This document shows positions 27,913-36,646 of a stretch of 54,532 nucleotides of DNA, one piece after another. The translations under genes were made by a program, and so were the position numbers. Every line of letters begins with the position of its first letter. The first letter of the stretch is position 1. Source of the DNA: Gemmatimonadota bacterium (lineage in GTDB: Bacteria > JAAXHH01); the NCBI GenBank assembly GCA_026706345.1, contig JAPOYX010000281.1:1-54532 (forward strand). Reading direction: 5' to 3'. The notes beneath the pieces were generated by a model, which was not told where the DNA came from, made no database searches, and worked only from the letters and a program-made list of their open reading frames with translations.

Positions 27913-29418
27913 CTACTGCGGCCGTCCCCCTCCGCGCTGTGTACGCATCTGGCGCATCTGCTGGATCAGGAACGCCCGCTGCCTTTCTTCGTCATCCGCG
28001 AAAGCCGGGTCTTCCTCCATCTGCTTATCGTAGGCCGCTTTGATCTCGGGGTTCTGGAACATCCGCTCCTTCATCTGATCCAGGTCCATGGCCATCATCC
28101 TGTTGCCGCCGCGCATACCGCCATCGCCACCGCCGGGTCGACCTCCGGCCCCTTCTCCCGCGCCGTCCATGGCGGCTCCGCTGGTGGCGGCTCCGCTGGT
28201 GGCGGCTCCGCTGGTGGCGGCTCCGCGTGCGCCGGCGTTGCCTTCCTGCGCCGCCGGACGCTGTGCCGAACCTTCCCCGCCTCCACCCATGCCGCCTGCA
28301 ATCCCGTCCGCGGCGGGCGGGATCTGCCCGGCAATGCGGACGGGTGCTCCGTTACGGAGTCCCTCCTGCCCCACGGTGATGATGGAGTCGCCGTCGGACA
28401 GGCCGGAAATCACCTCCACGTAATCCCCTTCCGCGATGCCGATTTCAAGAAGCCGCTTCTCGGCCGTGCCGTCCCGGAACAGGAAGGCGTAGGATCCCTC
28501 GGCTTCCGCCACCAGCGCTTTCTTCTCGACCTGCAGGACGTCTTCGTGGATCGCGATCACCAAGTTGACCGTGGTGAACATGCCCGGGCGCAGCGTTCCC
28601 CTGCGATCCCGGATTTCCACGGTGACCTTGACCGTCCCGCTCTGGGGATCCACGATGGGACTTATCCGGGCGACCCGGCCCGTGTGGGTCTGGTCCGATC
28701 CTTCGACATTGATGCGCACCGACTGTCCCGCCCGGACCTGTCCGATGTCCTTTTCCGGCACGTAGATGCGGGCGAGCAGCGGGTCGAGATCCGCCGTGCG
28801 GAATACCACGTCATTCGCATTCACGAGGTTCCCCACCTCGATCAATCGCTCTGTGATGATGCCGGCGAAGGGACTTCGGACCGTGGCATAGGCCAGTTGC
28901 AGCTTCGCCGATTCGTACTGGGTCCGGGCCGCTTCGTACTGGAACTTGGTCTGTTCGAATTCCTGGCTGCTGAGCAGTTCCTGTTCCAGCAGCTCCTGGG
29001 ACCGGTTGTAATTCGATTCCAGGCTGTTCATGTTCACTTCCCGCTCCTGCAGCGTCAATTCCAGCGCGTCGGTGTCGAGCTGGGCCAGCGGCTGGCCTTC
29101 CTCCGCGCGGTCGCCCTCCTCGACCAGGATGGTCTTCACGAGCCCCTGCGTGCGGGAGACGACGTCCACGTGCCGCTCGGCCTCGAGCGACGTATAGGTA
29201 AGCAGCGTCGCCGCGATGTTGCCCCGCCCCACGGTTTTCACCTCGACCGGTATGGAAGCCCCGGTGCGCGCCATGGCGCCCATGCCGGGCCGCCCGCCGC
29301 GCTGATTCTGAGCCGCGTTGTCTTCCGCTTCCTCCTCGCCGCCGCAGGCAAGGGTCCCCGCCATGGCCAACGCCACCGACCAGCACGCCAGTTTCCTCAT
29401 CCCAAACCGCTTGAACAT
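27913..29418 (-). CDS. RND efflux periplasmic adaptor lipoprotein
   Basis: This 501-residue HlyD/AcrA-type membrane fusion protein links inner pump and outer channel. The signal MRKLACWSVALAMAGTLAC ends in a lipobox with Cys acylation. Then follow the barrel-sandwich parts (QGLVKTILVEEGDRAEEGQP and VRSPFAGIITERLIEVGNLV), a helical hairpin with NSLESNYNRSQELL, and the beta-barrel region. The C-terminus carries an unusual Gly/Ala-rich tail with GAATS repeats and a basic end. ATG 29418 is chosen because AAGGAG stands 7 nt upstream and gives a compact lipoprotein signal. Confidence 0.92.
   Translation of the reverse strand: MFKRFGMRKLACWSVALAMAGTLACGGEEEAEDNAAQNQRGGRPGMGAMARTGASIPVEVKTVGRGNIAATLLTYTSLEAERHVDVVSRTQGLVKTILVEEGDRAEEGQPLAQLDTDALELTLQEREVNMNSLESNYNRSQELLEQELLSSQEFEQTKFQYEAARTQYESAKLQLAYATVRSPFAGIITERLIEVGNLVNANDVVFRTADLDPLLARIYVPEKDIGQVRAGQSVRINVEGSDQTHTGRVARISPIVDPQSGTVKVTVEIRDRRGTLRPGMFTTVNLVIAIHEDVLQVEKKALVAEAEGSYAFLFRDGTAEKRLLEIGIAEGDYVEVISGLSDGDSIITVGQEGLRNGAPVRIAGQIPPAADGIAGGMGGGGEGSAQRPAAQEGNAGARGAATSGAATSGAATSGAAMDGAGEGAGGRPGGGDGGMRGGNRMMAMDLDQMKERMFQNPEIKAAYDKQMEEDPAFADDEERQRAFLIQQMRQMRTQRGGGRPQ
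28171..28226 (-). repeat. 15-bp in-frame minisatellite in adaptor gene
   Basis: GGCGGCTCCGCTGGT is repeated at 28171, 28186 and 28201 without change, with a partial fourth copy at 28216. On the coding strand it gives GAATS-type pentapeptides. Perfect identity between units suggests recent or ongoing slippage. Confidence 0.85.
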
Positions 29419-29565
29419 GAACTGCTCCTTCAATTGTAAGATCCGGTACACGCCGGTCTTGTCGTCTCACTGCCCGCCTGGCAGGCTATTCCTTTCCATC
29501 GCACCTGGGTCGGGTTGTTCCTGCGCACCGAAATCAATGGCGCGCCTTCCCGCCGGCACGTCCCG

Positions 29566-30024
29566 CTATCTTCGCCGGTATCCGTTCCGGAACCGCTCCT
29601 TGATCATGGCGAAGAACTTCGTCTGTTGCTCGGGGGTCAACACGTCCTTGTGCGCCAGGATGTATTCAAAAACGATGGCTTCCCGCTCCGCCTGCAGCGA
29701 ATCCATCTGCGCCTTGATCCGGTCTACCTCCCCACGGTCGGCATCCGGCGCCATGAGCAGATCGTACAACTGGTCCCGTTTTTCGCGGTATCCATCCCGG
29801 TAGGGTGTCATCCGTTCCCCGAGTTCGGCGCGCATTGTCCTGACCTGTTCCGCCTGGGCTTCGGTGAGTCCGAGGCGTTCGGTTACGGACATCCGGGCCT
29901 CGCGCCTGCTTTCACGGCCGCGCCGCTCGTCGTCGCCCCAGCGGTGATACGCACGGGTCGCCAGCGAAGCGAGATTGATGACCGTGAGCAGGACCACGCC
30001 CCATATGATCAGCTTTTTCTTCAT
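29566..30024 (-). CDS. CpxP/Spy-like periplasmic sensor protein
   Basis: This 152-residue helical protein has an N-terminal membrane anchor or signal (KKLIIWGVVLLTVINLASLA) and two LTxxQ-type motifs, LTEAQAEQV (about 53-61) and LTPEQQTKF (about 133-141), the hallmark of CpxP/Spy/CnrX-like proteins. Such proteins bind metals or misfolded proteins and restrain a partner sensor. It lies between anti-sigma factor and efflux genes, an arrangement like cnrYXH-cnrCBA, so it is probably the periplasmic signal receiver for the ECF sigma factor. That role is inferred from context. Confidence 0.82.
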   Translation of the reverse strand: MKKKLIIWGVVLLTVINLASLATRAYHRWGDDERRGRESRREARMSVTERLGLTEAQAEQVRTMRAELGERMTPYRDGYREKRDQLYDLLMAPDADRGEVDRIKAQMDSLQAEREAIVFEYILAHKDVLTPEQQTKFFAMIKERFRNGYRRR

Positions 30025-30097
30025 CCGTCCCGACCGTTCCTCGCAAATGGGTTCGGCTTACCTGTTAATAGTCTCGAAGTTCATACTTGCCTTTCAC

Positions 30098-30592
30098 TTA
30101 CCTGCCAGTATCGTCCAGGGGTGCGTCCCAGTCCAGCAACAGGTATTCCTGGCCGACCGATTCTGCGGTGACGTCCTGCAGGTCTTCGGCCAGCGTAAAG
30201 GCCAGAACGTTCGACTCGGCGATCGGCGCTTCCAGCTGCGCAGTTTCTCCGTTGGGACCGCTGCCGAGATAGGCGCCGATCAGGATCCCCACGGCCAGCG
30301 TGGCGGCCATCAGCGCCGGACGGGCAAGCCAGTCCAGCTTCGATCCGGCCGCCGGACCGGTTCCGACGGGCTCTTCGCCCCGGAGGGCGGTCTCGAAGCG
30401 CATACGGAGCCGCAGGGTGGGACCGGATACGCGCAGAAGCGTGTCGGAATCCCATGTCGCGCGCAGCACGTTCACCCGCTCCCGGCACCGCGGGCAGGTA
30501 CGCAGGTGTTCCTCGCACCGTGCCAGCTCTTCCGAGGGCAGATCCCCGTCGATATAGAGAAACACCCGGTCTTCAAGGAAACGATGATTCAT
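30098..30592 (-). CDS. zinc-finger anti-sigma factor
   Basis: This 164-residue protein has an N-terminal zf-HC2/ZAS motif (ARCEEHLRTCPRCRE, H-x3-C-x2-C), one membrane helix (PALMAATLAVGILIGAYLG) and a periplasmic tail. ZAS anti-sigma factors hold their ECF partner at the membrane until a signal frees it. The ECF gene is upstream on the same strand, though 200-odd bases away, wider than usual. ATG 30592 is used; GTG 30601 is an alternative start. The order sigma, anti-sigma, CpxP-like, adaptor, pumps suggests one regulon. Confidence 0.88.
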   Translation of the reverse strand: MNHRFLEDRVFLYIDGDLPSEELARCEEHLRTCPRCRERVNVLRATWDSDTLLRVSGPTLRLRMRFETALRGEEPVGTGPAAGSKLDWLARPALMAATLAVGILIGAYLGSGPNGETAQLEAPIAESNVLAFTLAEDLQDVTAESVGQEYLLLDWDAPLDDTGR

Positions 30593-30820
30593 GGCAGGCA
30601 CCCGCCTGATAAGGGTCGTCGTGTTTCTTACGGCGATTACGTTGTTTATGTCTTTTACGTTTATTCTTTTACGTTTATGTCGTTTGCGTCGTTTAGATTG
30701 CGCGGTCGAGCCGTGCGGCCGTCACCCGCTGTTATCCTCTTCCTGTAAACTTAGACAACCTGTCCGTCCAATCCATTCGATTTTTATGCAGCGTGTCGCG
30801 GCATGATCGTCCCCACCGGT
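30593..30820. other. T-rich spacer between sigma and anti-sigma genes
   Basis: This 228-nt spacer holds a low-complexity stretch (about 30640-30700) of alternating TTTACG, TTTATG and CGTTT words. No gene is seen. So long a gap in an otherwise tight sigma/anti-sigma operon may hide a promoter or an RNA element, but no clear hairpin-plus-T terminator was found. Confidence 0.4.
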
Positions 30821-31393
30821 TCAAAGTTCGTCCAGATGCGGCCGCAGCCGCCTGCCCAGGCTGGTCTTGGCCCGGTGCAGCAGGGACTCCACCGCGGAAG
30901 GGGTACAGTCCATGGCTTCGGCGATAGCCTTGTAGGACATGCGCTCGAAATGGGAGAGGATCAGCGCGGTACGCTGCCGCTCGGGTAACGCATCGATCGC
31001 CTGCCCGACGATGCGTTCCCGGTCCGCCTGCTGGAGGTCTTCCTCGACGCTCCGGTCCCGGAGCATCGCCGTCTCGTCGGCGCCCTCGTTCCAGAAATCC
31101 AGGGCGAGCCACTGCAGCCGGCGTTTCCGGCGCCGGACGTTGAGGCACTGGTTGACGGCGATCCGGTAGAGCCAGGTCCCCGGATCGGCGTCCCCGCGAA
31201 ACCGGTCGTAAGCCTGCATGGCCCGGACGAAAACATCCTGGGTAATGTCCTCCGCCTCCTGTGGATTTCCCATGAGCCGGTAGCAGGTCTGGTAGATGCG
31301 CCCATGCCAGGCATCGAACAGCCTTCGAAAGACCTCCTGCCTGTCTTCCGGCGCATTCCCCTTGAGCTCACCGGATCGATGGGTATCGGGCAT
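30821..31393 (-). CDS. ECF-family RNA polymerase sigma factor
   Basis: This 190-residue RpoE-like sigma factor has region 2 (FDAWHGRIYQTCYRLMGN, then EAEDITQDVFVRAM and FRGDADPGTWLYRIAVNQCL) and region 4 (LPERQRTALILSHFERMSYK, then TPSAVESLLHRAKTSL, an HTH). It likely directs its own operon and the efflux genes downstream. ATG 31393 is used; GTG 31405 is an in-frame alternative. A copy of a 17-bp direct repeat (31430-31446) lies just upstream. Confidence 0.92.
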   Translation of the reverse strand: MPDTHRSGELKGNAPEDRQEVFRRLFDAWHGRIYQTCYRLMGNPQEAEDITQDVFVRAMQAYDRFRGDADPGTWLYRIAVNQCLNVRRRKRRLQWLALDFWNEGADETAMLRDRSVEEDLQQADRERIVGQAIDALPERQRTALILSHFERMSYKAIAEAMDCTPSAVESLLHRAKTSLGRRLRPHLDEL

Positions 31394-31405
31394 TTTCCAC
31401 GGCAC

Positions 31406-31758
31406 CTTCGGGTCATCTTGGCGGATCGGGCGGTCCGCGCGGTCGCCGCCACCAAACTCCTGATTACATTCATGAAAACGCGGGCCATCTTACCCTTGCG
31501 CGCGGTCCGCGCGGTCGCTATAATAAAAACGGCTTGTAAACCGATGTTTCAAGCCAAAGTCTAGCATTCTGCCGAACCCGACTGAACGCGATGGGCCGCG
31601 GACCTTTCGCCGAAATCCCCATTTCGTCCGGGGTTTTCACCGAACCCGGTTTCCATCCACAATATACCGCTAAGACGCCGATTTCTTGTCTATATGTTGA
31701 GGCATCCGATCACGGACGAGGCGTAAAACCCCTGCCACGGGGCACGACGGAGGTGGTT
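31406..31758. other. divergent control region, ECF operon and PhyH gene
   Basis: No gene is seen. The region holds two perfect copies of the 17-mer GCGGTCCGCGCGGTCGC (31430-31446 and 31502-31518), each with the palindrome CCGCGCGG. One copy lies just upstream of the leftward sigma gene; the other is exactly the spacer of a rightward promoter-like pair. GGAGG at 31749 serves the PhyH gene. Confidence 0.5.
31496..31524 (+). promoter_or_regulatory. sigma-70-type promoter toward the PhyH gene
   Basis: TTGCGC (31496-31501), a 17-nt spacer and a perfect TATAAT (31519-31524). The spacer is the repeat GCGGTCCGCGCGGTCGC, so a protein bound there would block or alter the promoter. The leader to the PhyH start would be about 230 nt. 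Confidence 0.5.
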
Positions 31759-32730
31759 ATGTCAGCCATTACCGACGAACAGATGGCCTTTTTCGAAGAC
31801 CAGGGTTACCTGATGGTGCGGGGCCTGCTGGATCCGGACGAAGTACTCGAGCCCGTTATCGAGGAATACGGGACCGTGCTCGACCAGCTGGCGGATGAGC
31901 TTTACCTGGCGGGCAAGATCGAATCCAGGTACGAAGACCTGCCTTTTGGCGAGCGGATCACGAAAGTCTGGGGGGAAAGCGGCGTGGTCCACCAGCAGTA
32001 TTTCGATTTCACGCTGCCTCAGGGCAACATAAAGGAAGATACGCCCTTCTGGTGCGGTCCCGCGGTGTTCAACGTCCTGACCAACCCGCGGCTGCTCGAC
32101 GCCGTGGAATGCTTCATCGGTCCCGAGATCTACTCCAACCCGGTCCAGCACGTGCGCATCAAGCTGCCCGAGCATCTGACGCCGGTCAACCCCAGCACAG
32201 GCCGCATTCAGCTCGGCATATCGCCGTGGCACCAGGACAACGGCGTCGTCACGGAGGAGGCCGACGACACCGACATGCTGACGGTCTGGTTCTCGCTGAA
32301 GGAGGCGACGGTCGAACAGGGATGTCTCACCGTCATCCCCGAAAGCCACCGCGACGGCCTGCTCCACCACTGTCCCGATATCTGGGGCCTCGAAATCCCC
32401 GAGAAGGTGAAGGACCGGTCCGCCGCCGTTCCCCAGCCGACCAGGCCCGGCGACGTCCTGTTCCTGCACAAGCACACCTGCCACTCGTCGCTGCCCAACA
32501 AGAGCAACGAGATCCGGTGGAGCTACGACCTGCGGTACAACCCGATCGGCCAGGCCTCGGGGCGGGGCGCCTTCCCGGGATTCGTAGCCCGCAGCAAGGC
32601 CAGCCCGGAGCGGATCCTGACCGATCCCGTCGCGTGGAACCAGATGTGGGTGGATGCCAGGGACGCCCTCGCCGGTCTGCCCAACCCGTCCTTCAATCGC
32701 TGGAGCAGGGACCACGAGCTCTGCGCGTAG
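31759..32730 (+). CDS. phytanoyl-CoA dioxygenase (PhyH) family protein, second
   Basis: This 323-residue Fe(II)/2-oxoglutarate oxygenase has proximal His-x-Asp in SPWHQDNG (H158, D160), distal His in KHTCHSSLPN (H242) and Arg in NEIRWSYDLRY (R253). ATG 31759 is chosen because MSAITDEQMAFFEDQGYLMV is a typical PhyH start and GGAGG precedes it; the frame is open for 56 codons before. It is longer than the first PhyH protein here and not a close copy. The substrate is unknown; the neighbouring isomerase-like gene is convergent and not in its operon. Confidence 0.88.
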   Translation: MSAITDEQMAFFEDQGYLMVRGLLDPDEVLEPVIEEYGTVLDQLADELYLAGKIESRYEDLPFGERITKVWGESGVVHQQYFDFTLPQGNIKEDTPFWCGPAVFNVLTNPRLLDAVECFIGPEIYSNPVQHVRIKLPEHLTPVNPSTGRIQLGISPWHQDNGVVTEEADDTDMLTVWFSLKEATVEQGCLTVIPESHRDGLLHHCPDIWGLEIPEKVKDRSAAVPQPTRPGDVLFLHKHTCHSSLPNKSNEIRWSYDLRYNPIGQASGRGAFPGFVARSKASPERILTDPVAWNQMWVDARDALAGLPNPSFNRWSRDHELCA

Positions 32731-32799
32731 GGGTTTTGGACAGCCGGAGACGATGGGTGCCGGTCCGCGTCTCACTCGAGACGTACGCCTACCGTCTCG

Positions 32800-33654
32800 T
32801 TACTCGAAATGCACGCCTGCTGTCGCGGCTGTCTCCACCAGGAACCGCCTGACCTCCGCTACCTCGCCGTAGTCGGTCAGGTGCTCGACTACCACGCACG
32901 TCCAGTCCGGCAGCGACGCCGCACGGCGCAGCAGGCGCGCGTAGTCCAGCACGCCCCGACCGGCAGGCTGCTCATCGAGATGGACGATCAGCGGCACGTC
33001 TCGAGGCGCCGCATCCTTGGCGTGGACGTTCACGATCCGGCTTCCCAGGCGGTCGAAGGCGTCGTCGATGAAATCGCCGGACCTGTAGAGTGACAGGGGA
33101 TCCAGGATGTTGGCAGGGTCGAAGTTGATGCCGGCACCGGGGTGGTCGACTTCCTCCATCAGCGTCATCGCCCTGTCCACGGTGGACAGGATCGTCATCA
33201 GGGACATCTCCGGGGCGATAAGCACCCCGTGCCCGGCCGCGTACGGCCCGATCTCTTTCAATGCCTCGATAAGACGCTCCAGCGCCGCCGCGCCGTGATT
33301 CTCCGGATGGGGAAACCATGGATTCGCCGGGTGCATGCCGCCGGCCTCGGTCAGAAGCACGCGGCAGCCGAGGGCCGCGGCCAGGGGAATCCGGTCCCGC
33401 AGGATGCGCAGTTGGGCGGCAGACTCGGTGGCGTCGGGCCGCACCAGCGGGGTACCCACACTCCACCCCTGGCCGATGGAAACCCCTGCCTCGTCCAGGT
33501 TCTTCCTGATTAGCGCGCATTCGTCCACATCGACGGATACCGTCGGCTCCAGGTCCACGCCGATGACGTCGAAACCCAACTCCCTGACCCAGCTTGCGGT
33601 CCCCTTCGTGATCCGGTCCAGGGGCGGGACGAAACTATCCAGGCAGAGTCGCAT
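32800..33654 (-). CDS. xylose isomerase-like TIM-barrel protein
   Basis: This 284-residue sugar phosphate isomerase/epimerase (AP-endonuclease-2 superfamily) has the metal-site strands: LLTEAGG, LIAPEMS (the Glu), INFDPANI, VNVHAKDA (the His) and VVEHLTDYGEV near the end. Such enzymes isomerise or epimerise sugars and inositol-like compounds. Its ATG at 33654 faces away from the methyltransferase. Which sugar it uses cannot be told. Confidence 0.85.
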   Translation of the reverse strand: MRLCLDSFVPPLDRITKGTASWVRELGFDVIGVDLEPTVSVDVDECALIRKNLDEAGVSIGQGWSVGTPLVRPDATESAAQLRILRDRIPLAAALGCRVLLTEAGGMHPANPWFPHPENHGAAALERLIEALKEIGPYAAGHGVLIAPEMSLMTILSTVDRAMTLMEEVDHPGAGINFDPANILDPLSLYRSGDFIDDAFDRLGSRIVNVHAKDAAPRDVPLIVHLDEQPAGRGVLDYARLLRRAASLPDWTCVVVEHLTDYGEVAEVRRFLVETAATAGVHFE

Positions 33655-33731
33655 GATGGAAACGAATAGATTAATTAACCTGCGTATTATGAATTAGTTA
33701 TACAGACAAACGGCCGCGCTGCGTGAAGAAA

Positions 33732-33761
33732 TTGACACTTTTGGATGTAATTTCATATATA
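33732..33761 (+). promoter_or_regulatory. sigma-70-type promoter toward methyltransferase gene
   Basis: TTGACA (33732-33737) is a perfect -35 box; ATATAT or TATATA follows after 17 or 18 nt (33755-33761). It lies about 65 nt before the methyltransferase start in an AT-rich divergent spacer. Confidence 0.55.
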
Positions 33762-33826
33762 TGTATACCGAACGCACGTAATTACAAGACGATCCTGCGA
33801 CAACGGCACAAAAGGACGGCATACCG

Positions 33827-34456
33827 GTGAGCAGCAAGGACTTCTTCGACCGCGTCGCCCGGGACTGGGACGAGATGCGCGAAAGCTATTACTCCGATGA
33901 CGTCAGGGCGGGCGCCCTGGCTGCCGCCGGGGTCCGTCGAGGCAGAATCGCCGCCGACATCGGCGCCGGCACGGGCTTTATCTCACAGGGTCTGATCCAG
34001 GCGGGATTACGGGTCATTGCGGTCGATCAGTCCGGGGTAATCCTGAACGAAATGAAGCGAAAATTCGAGGACATCGACGTGATCGACTATCGCATCGGGA
34101 GCGCGGAGGACCTGCCCATTTCCGACGAAACGGTCGACTATGCATTTGCCAACATGTGCCTCCACCACGTTGAATCCCCGCCGGGCGCCATCCGGGAAAT
34201 GACCAGAATCCTGAAACCCGGGGGTAAACTCGTGATCACGGACGCGGACGAGCACGAATTCGAATTTCTGCGCGAAGAACACCACGACCGCTGGCTGGGG
34301 TTCAATAGATCTGATATAAAGGGATGGTTTGAGGCCGCGGGACTGACCGACGTAGGGGTCGACAACGTCGGATCCTGCTGCGAAGTGCAGTCGACTTGCT
34401 GCGACGATTTCGCCCGGATCGGGATATTCGTGGCCGCGGGTGAAAAACAGCCGTGA
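33827..34456 (+). CDS. class I SAM-dependent methyltransferase
   Basis: This 209-residue protein has SAM motif I ADIGAGTGFIS (about 44-54), motif II acidic end VIAVDQS, an AFANMCLHHV post-motif and the motif III stretch ILKPGGKLVITD. The layout is UbiE/Methyltransf_11. The C-terminal GSCCEVQSTCCDD has four clustered cysteines, reminiscent of thiol-metal sites in some arsenite or metal-related methyltransferases, but this is only a hint. The GTG start at 33827 gives SSKDFFDRVARDWDEM, a common opening for this group. It is separated by about 100 nt from the NagB fusion. Confidence 0.85.
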   Translation: MSSKDFFDRVARDWDEMRESYYSDDVRAGALAAAGVRRGRIAADIGAGTGFISQGLIQAGLRVIAVDQSGVILNEMKRKFEDIDVIDYRIGSAEDLPISDETVDYAFANMCLHHVESPPGAIREMTRILKPGGKLVITDADEHEFEFLREEHHDRWLGFNRSDIKGWFEAAGLTDVGVDNVGSCCEVQSTCCDDFARIGIFVAAGEKQP

Positions 34457-34552
34457 GTAACGGTCACGATACGTGGTCGCCGGTCTTGTAATCGTGTAAC
34501 ATTGGGAATCAGTACATTCGGATACCGACAACATCGTTTTCAGGACGTCCCC

Positions 34553-36403
34553 GTGCATCCCAGTACTGAACACATACCCATCGTAATCTGTCCGGACCAC
34601 AAGGCACTGTCGAAGACGGTCGCACGCGAAATCGTCGATTACGCCAGGAGCCGCGCAGAGCAGGGTCAGTTGGCCGTGCTCGGCCTCTGCACGGGCTCCA
34701 CGCCCATCGACGTATACGGTGAGCTCATCGCCATTCATCGCGGCGGCGTCAGCTTCGAGAACGTCGTCACGTTCAATCTCGACGAATACTACCCCATGTC
34801 GAGACAGTCGACTCAGAGCTATCACCGGTACATGCGGGAAAACCTCTTCGACCACGTCGACATACCGGACGACCAGGTCTTCGTTCCCCTGGGCGACCTG
34901 GCGCCGGAAGAAATCGAGGAACATTGCGACTGGTACGAGGAACGCATCCGTGCGGTGGGCGGCATCGGCATCCAGCTTCTGGGCGTCGGTCGGACGGGGC
35001 ATATCGGTTTTAACGAACCCGGCTCGCTGCCCGACACCCGGACCCGCTTGATCCGGCTGGACGAGATTACGCGCAAGGACGCCGCCTCCAGTTTCCACGG
35101 TGAGGAGAACGTGCCCATCGAGGCCGTGACCATGGGCGTCGGCACCATCCTCGACGCGGAGCGTATCATCCTCATGGCCACGGGGGAGCACAAGGCCCCC
35201 ATCGTCCGGGAGGCCGTCGAAGGCGAGGTGAGTCCCCTCGTGGCGGCCAGCTATCTGCAGAACCATCCGAACGCCACGGTCTTCACCGATCCGGCCGCAT
35301 CGAGCGAACTTACCCGCGTCAAGCTGCCCTGGCTGAACAACCACGCGGTGGACTGGACCGACCAGCTTTCGCGGCGTGCCGTGCTATGGCTGTGCGAGCA
35401 GACGGACAAGCCGGTGCTGCACCTGCAGCGGCGGGATTACAACGCCCACGACCTGTACTCCCTGGTCGACACCGTCCCGTCCGTCGACGAGCTGAACCGG
35501 AAGACCTTCGACGCGGTCCGCGCCAAGATATACGGACGCCAGGACCTGTTCACCAACAGGCGGTGCATCTGCTTTTCGCCCCACCCGGACGACGACGTCA
35601 TCTCCATGGGCGGCACGCTGTTCCGCCTGGCCGGCGTCGGCAACGACATCACCATCGCCTACATGACCAGCGGCAACATCGCCGTCTTCGACGAGGACGT
35701 GAAACGGCTCATCGACTTCATCGGGCTGACCTTCCGCGACCTGGGATGTCCCCACGAAAGGTTCGACGGCATCGTGGAAACGGTCCGGTCCTTCCTCGAC
35801 GGGAAACAGCCCGGCCAGATCGACCTCCCCGAGGTGCAGGTCATCAAGACCAACATCCGCCGGTCCGAGGCCATCGCGGCGGCGTCGACCGTGAACATCC
35901 CGCCGGAGAAGACCCGGTTCCTGGACCTGCCCTTCTACAAGACCGGCCAGGTGAAGAAAAACCCCGTCTGCGAAGACGACGTCGGCATCGTCCTGAAGCT
36001 GCTGAACGAAATCCGCCCGGAGGTCGTCTTCGTCGCCGGAGACCTGTCCGACCCCCACGGCACCCACCGCGTGTGCAAGGAAGTCATCGACCAGGCGCTC
36101 GCCGTCTACGACCGGACGAAGCCGGACGTGTGGCTTTACCGTGGCGCCTGGCAGGAGTGGGAAGTGGACGAGGCGGACGTCTTCATCCCCCTTTCCTATG
36201 AAGACCTCCAGCGCAAGATCCAGGCCATCTTCCGCCACGAGTCCCAGAAAGACACCGCCATGTTCCCGGGCGCGTACGACGACCGGGAGTTCTGGGAGCG
36301 CGTGCAGGACCGAAATACCCACACGGCCCGGCGCCTGGACAAACTGGGTTTTCCCCAGTACTACGCCATGGAAGCCTTCGTCCTGGAACGCGGCGAGCCG
36401 TAA
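34553..36403 (+). CDS. glucosamine-6-phosphate deaminase-like / PIG-L deacetylase fusion
   Basis: This 616-residue protein joins two sugar enzymes. Residues about 1-265 are NagB-like: LGLCTGSTPIDVY, VVTFNLDEYYPM (catalytic Asp/Glu) and VGRTGHIGFNEPG. Residues about 335-600 are a PIG-L/LmbE N-acetylglucosaminyl deacetylase: Zn motif FSPHPDDDVISMGG and the second His in DPHGTHRVC. The pair could deacetylate an N-acetylglucosamine phosphate and then deaminate it to fructose-6-phosphate. GTG 34553 has AGGAC upstream; a TTG at 34502 is an alternative start. The fusion type is known in other bacteria. The stop lies in a tandem repeat. Confidence 0.9.
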   Translation: MHPSTEHIPIVICPDHKALSKTVAREIVDYARSRAEQGQLAVLGLCTGSTPIDVYGELIAIHRGGVSFENVVTFNLDEYYPMSRQSTQSYHRYMRENLFDHVDIPDDQVFVPLGDLAPEEIEEHCDWYEERIRAVGGIGIQLLGVGRTGHIGFNEPGSLPDTRTRLIRLDEITRKDAASSFHGEENVPIEAVTMGVGTILDAERIILMATGEHKAPIVREAVEGEVSPLVAASYLQNHPNATVFTDPAASSELTRVKLPWLNNHAVDWTDQLSRRAVLWLCEQTDKPVLHLQRRDYNAHDLYSLVDTVPSVDELNRKTFDAVRAKIYGRQDLFTNRRCICFSPHPDDDVISMGGTLFRLAGVGNDITIAYMTSGNIAVFDEDVKRLIDFIGLTFRDLGCPHERFDGIVETVRSFLDGKQPGQIDLPEVQVIKTNIRRSEAIAAASTVNIPPEKTRFLDLPFYKTGQVKKNPVCEDDVGIVLKLLNEIRPEVVFVAGDLSDPHGTHRVCKEVIDQALAVYDRTKPDVWLYRGAWQEWEVDEADVFIPLSYEDLQRKIQAIFRHESQKDTAMFPGAYDDREFWERVQDRNTHTARRLDKLGFPQYYAMEAFVLERGEP

Positions 36404-36472
36404 AACCTCCGCATGCCGCACATGCCGCGCCGGCCGTAAAACCTCCGCATGCCGCACATGCCGCGCCGGCCG
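36401..36472 (+). repeat. 36-bp tandem duplication at the NagB/PIG-L stop
   Basis: Two perfect 36-bp copies (36401-36436 and 36437-36472) begin with TAAAACCTCCGCATG. The first base triplet of the array is the gene's TAA stop. Each unit also holds the inner repeat CCGCATG/CACATGCCGCGCCGGCCG. Confidence 0.9.
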
Positions 36473-36505
36473 GTAAATCCCGCAGCCACGCTCCGCGAAA
36501 AGCTG

Positions 36506-36535
36506 TTGATCTTCCGATCATCATTCCATTATATT
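36506..36535 (+). promoter_or_regulatory. possible promoter for the PanE-like gene
   Basis: TTGATC (36506-36511), 18 nt, TATATT (36530-36535), about 110 nt before the PanE-like start codon. It is the only AT-rich pair in this spacer. Confidence 0.35.
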
Positions 36536-36646
36536 GGCCTGCTTGATTGACGGCGCCGCGCAGGGGCCTCGACGGCTCCTGACCTGAAGTGGGGTCTGGC
36601 AGATATCGATTCATCGACCGGGAATCCCGGATTATCGGAGGCACAT

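Noticed and set aside
36401-36472. Possible CRISPR repeat
   Set aside because: Units are directly adjacent with no spacers; it is a simple tandem duplication.
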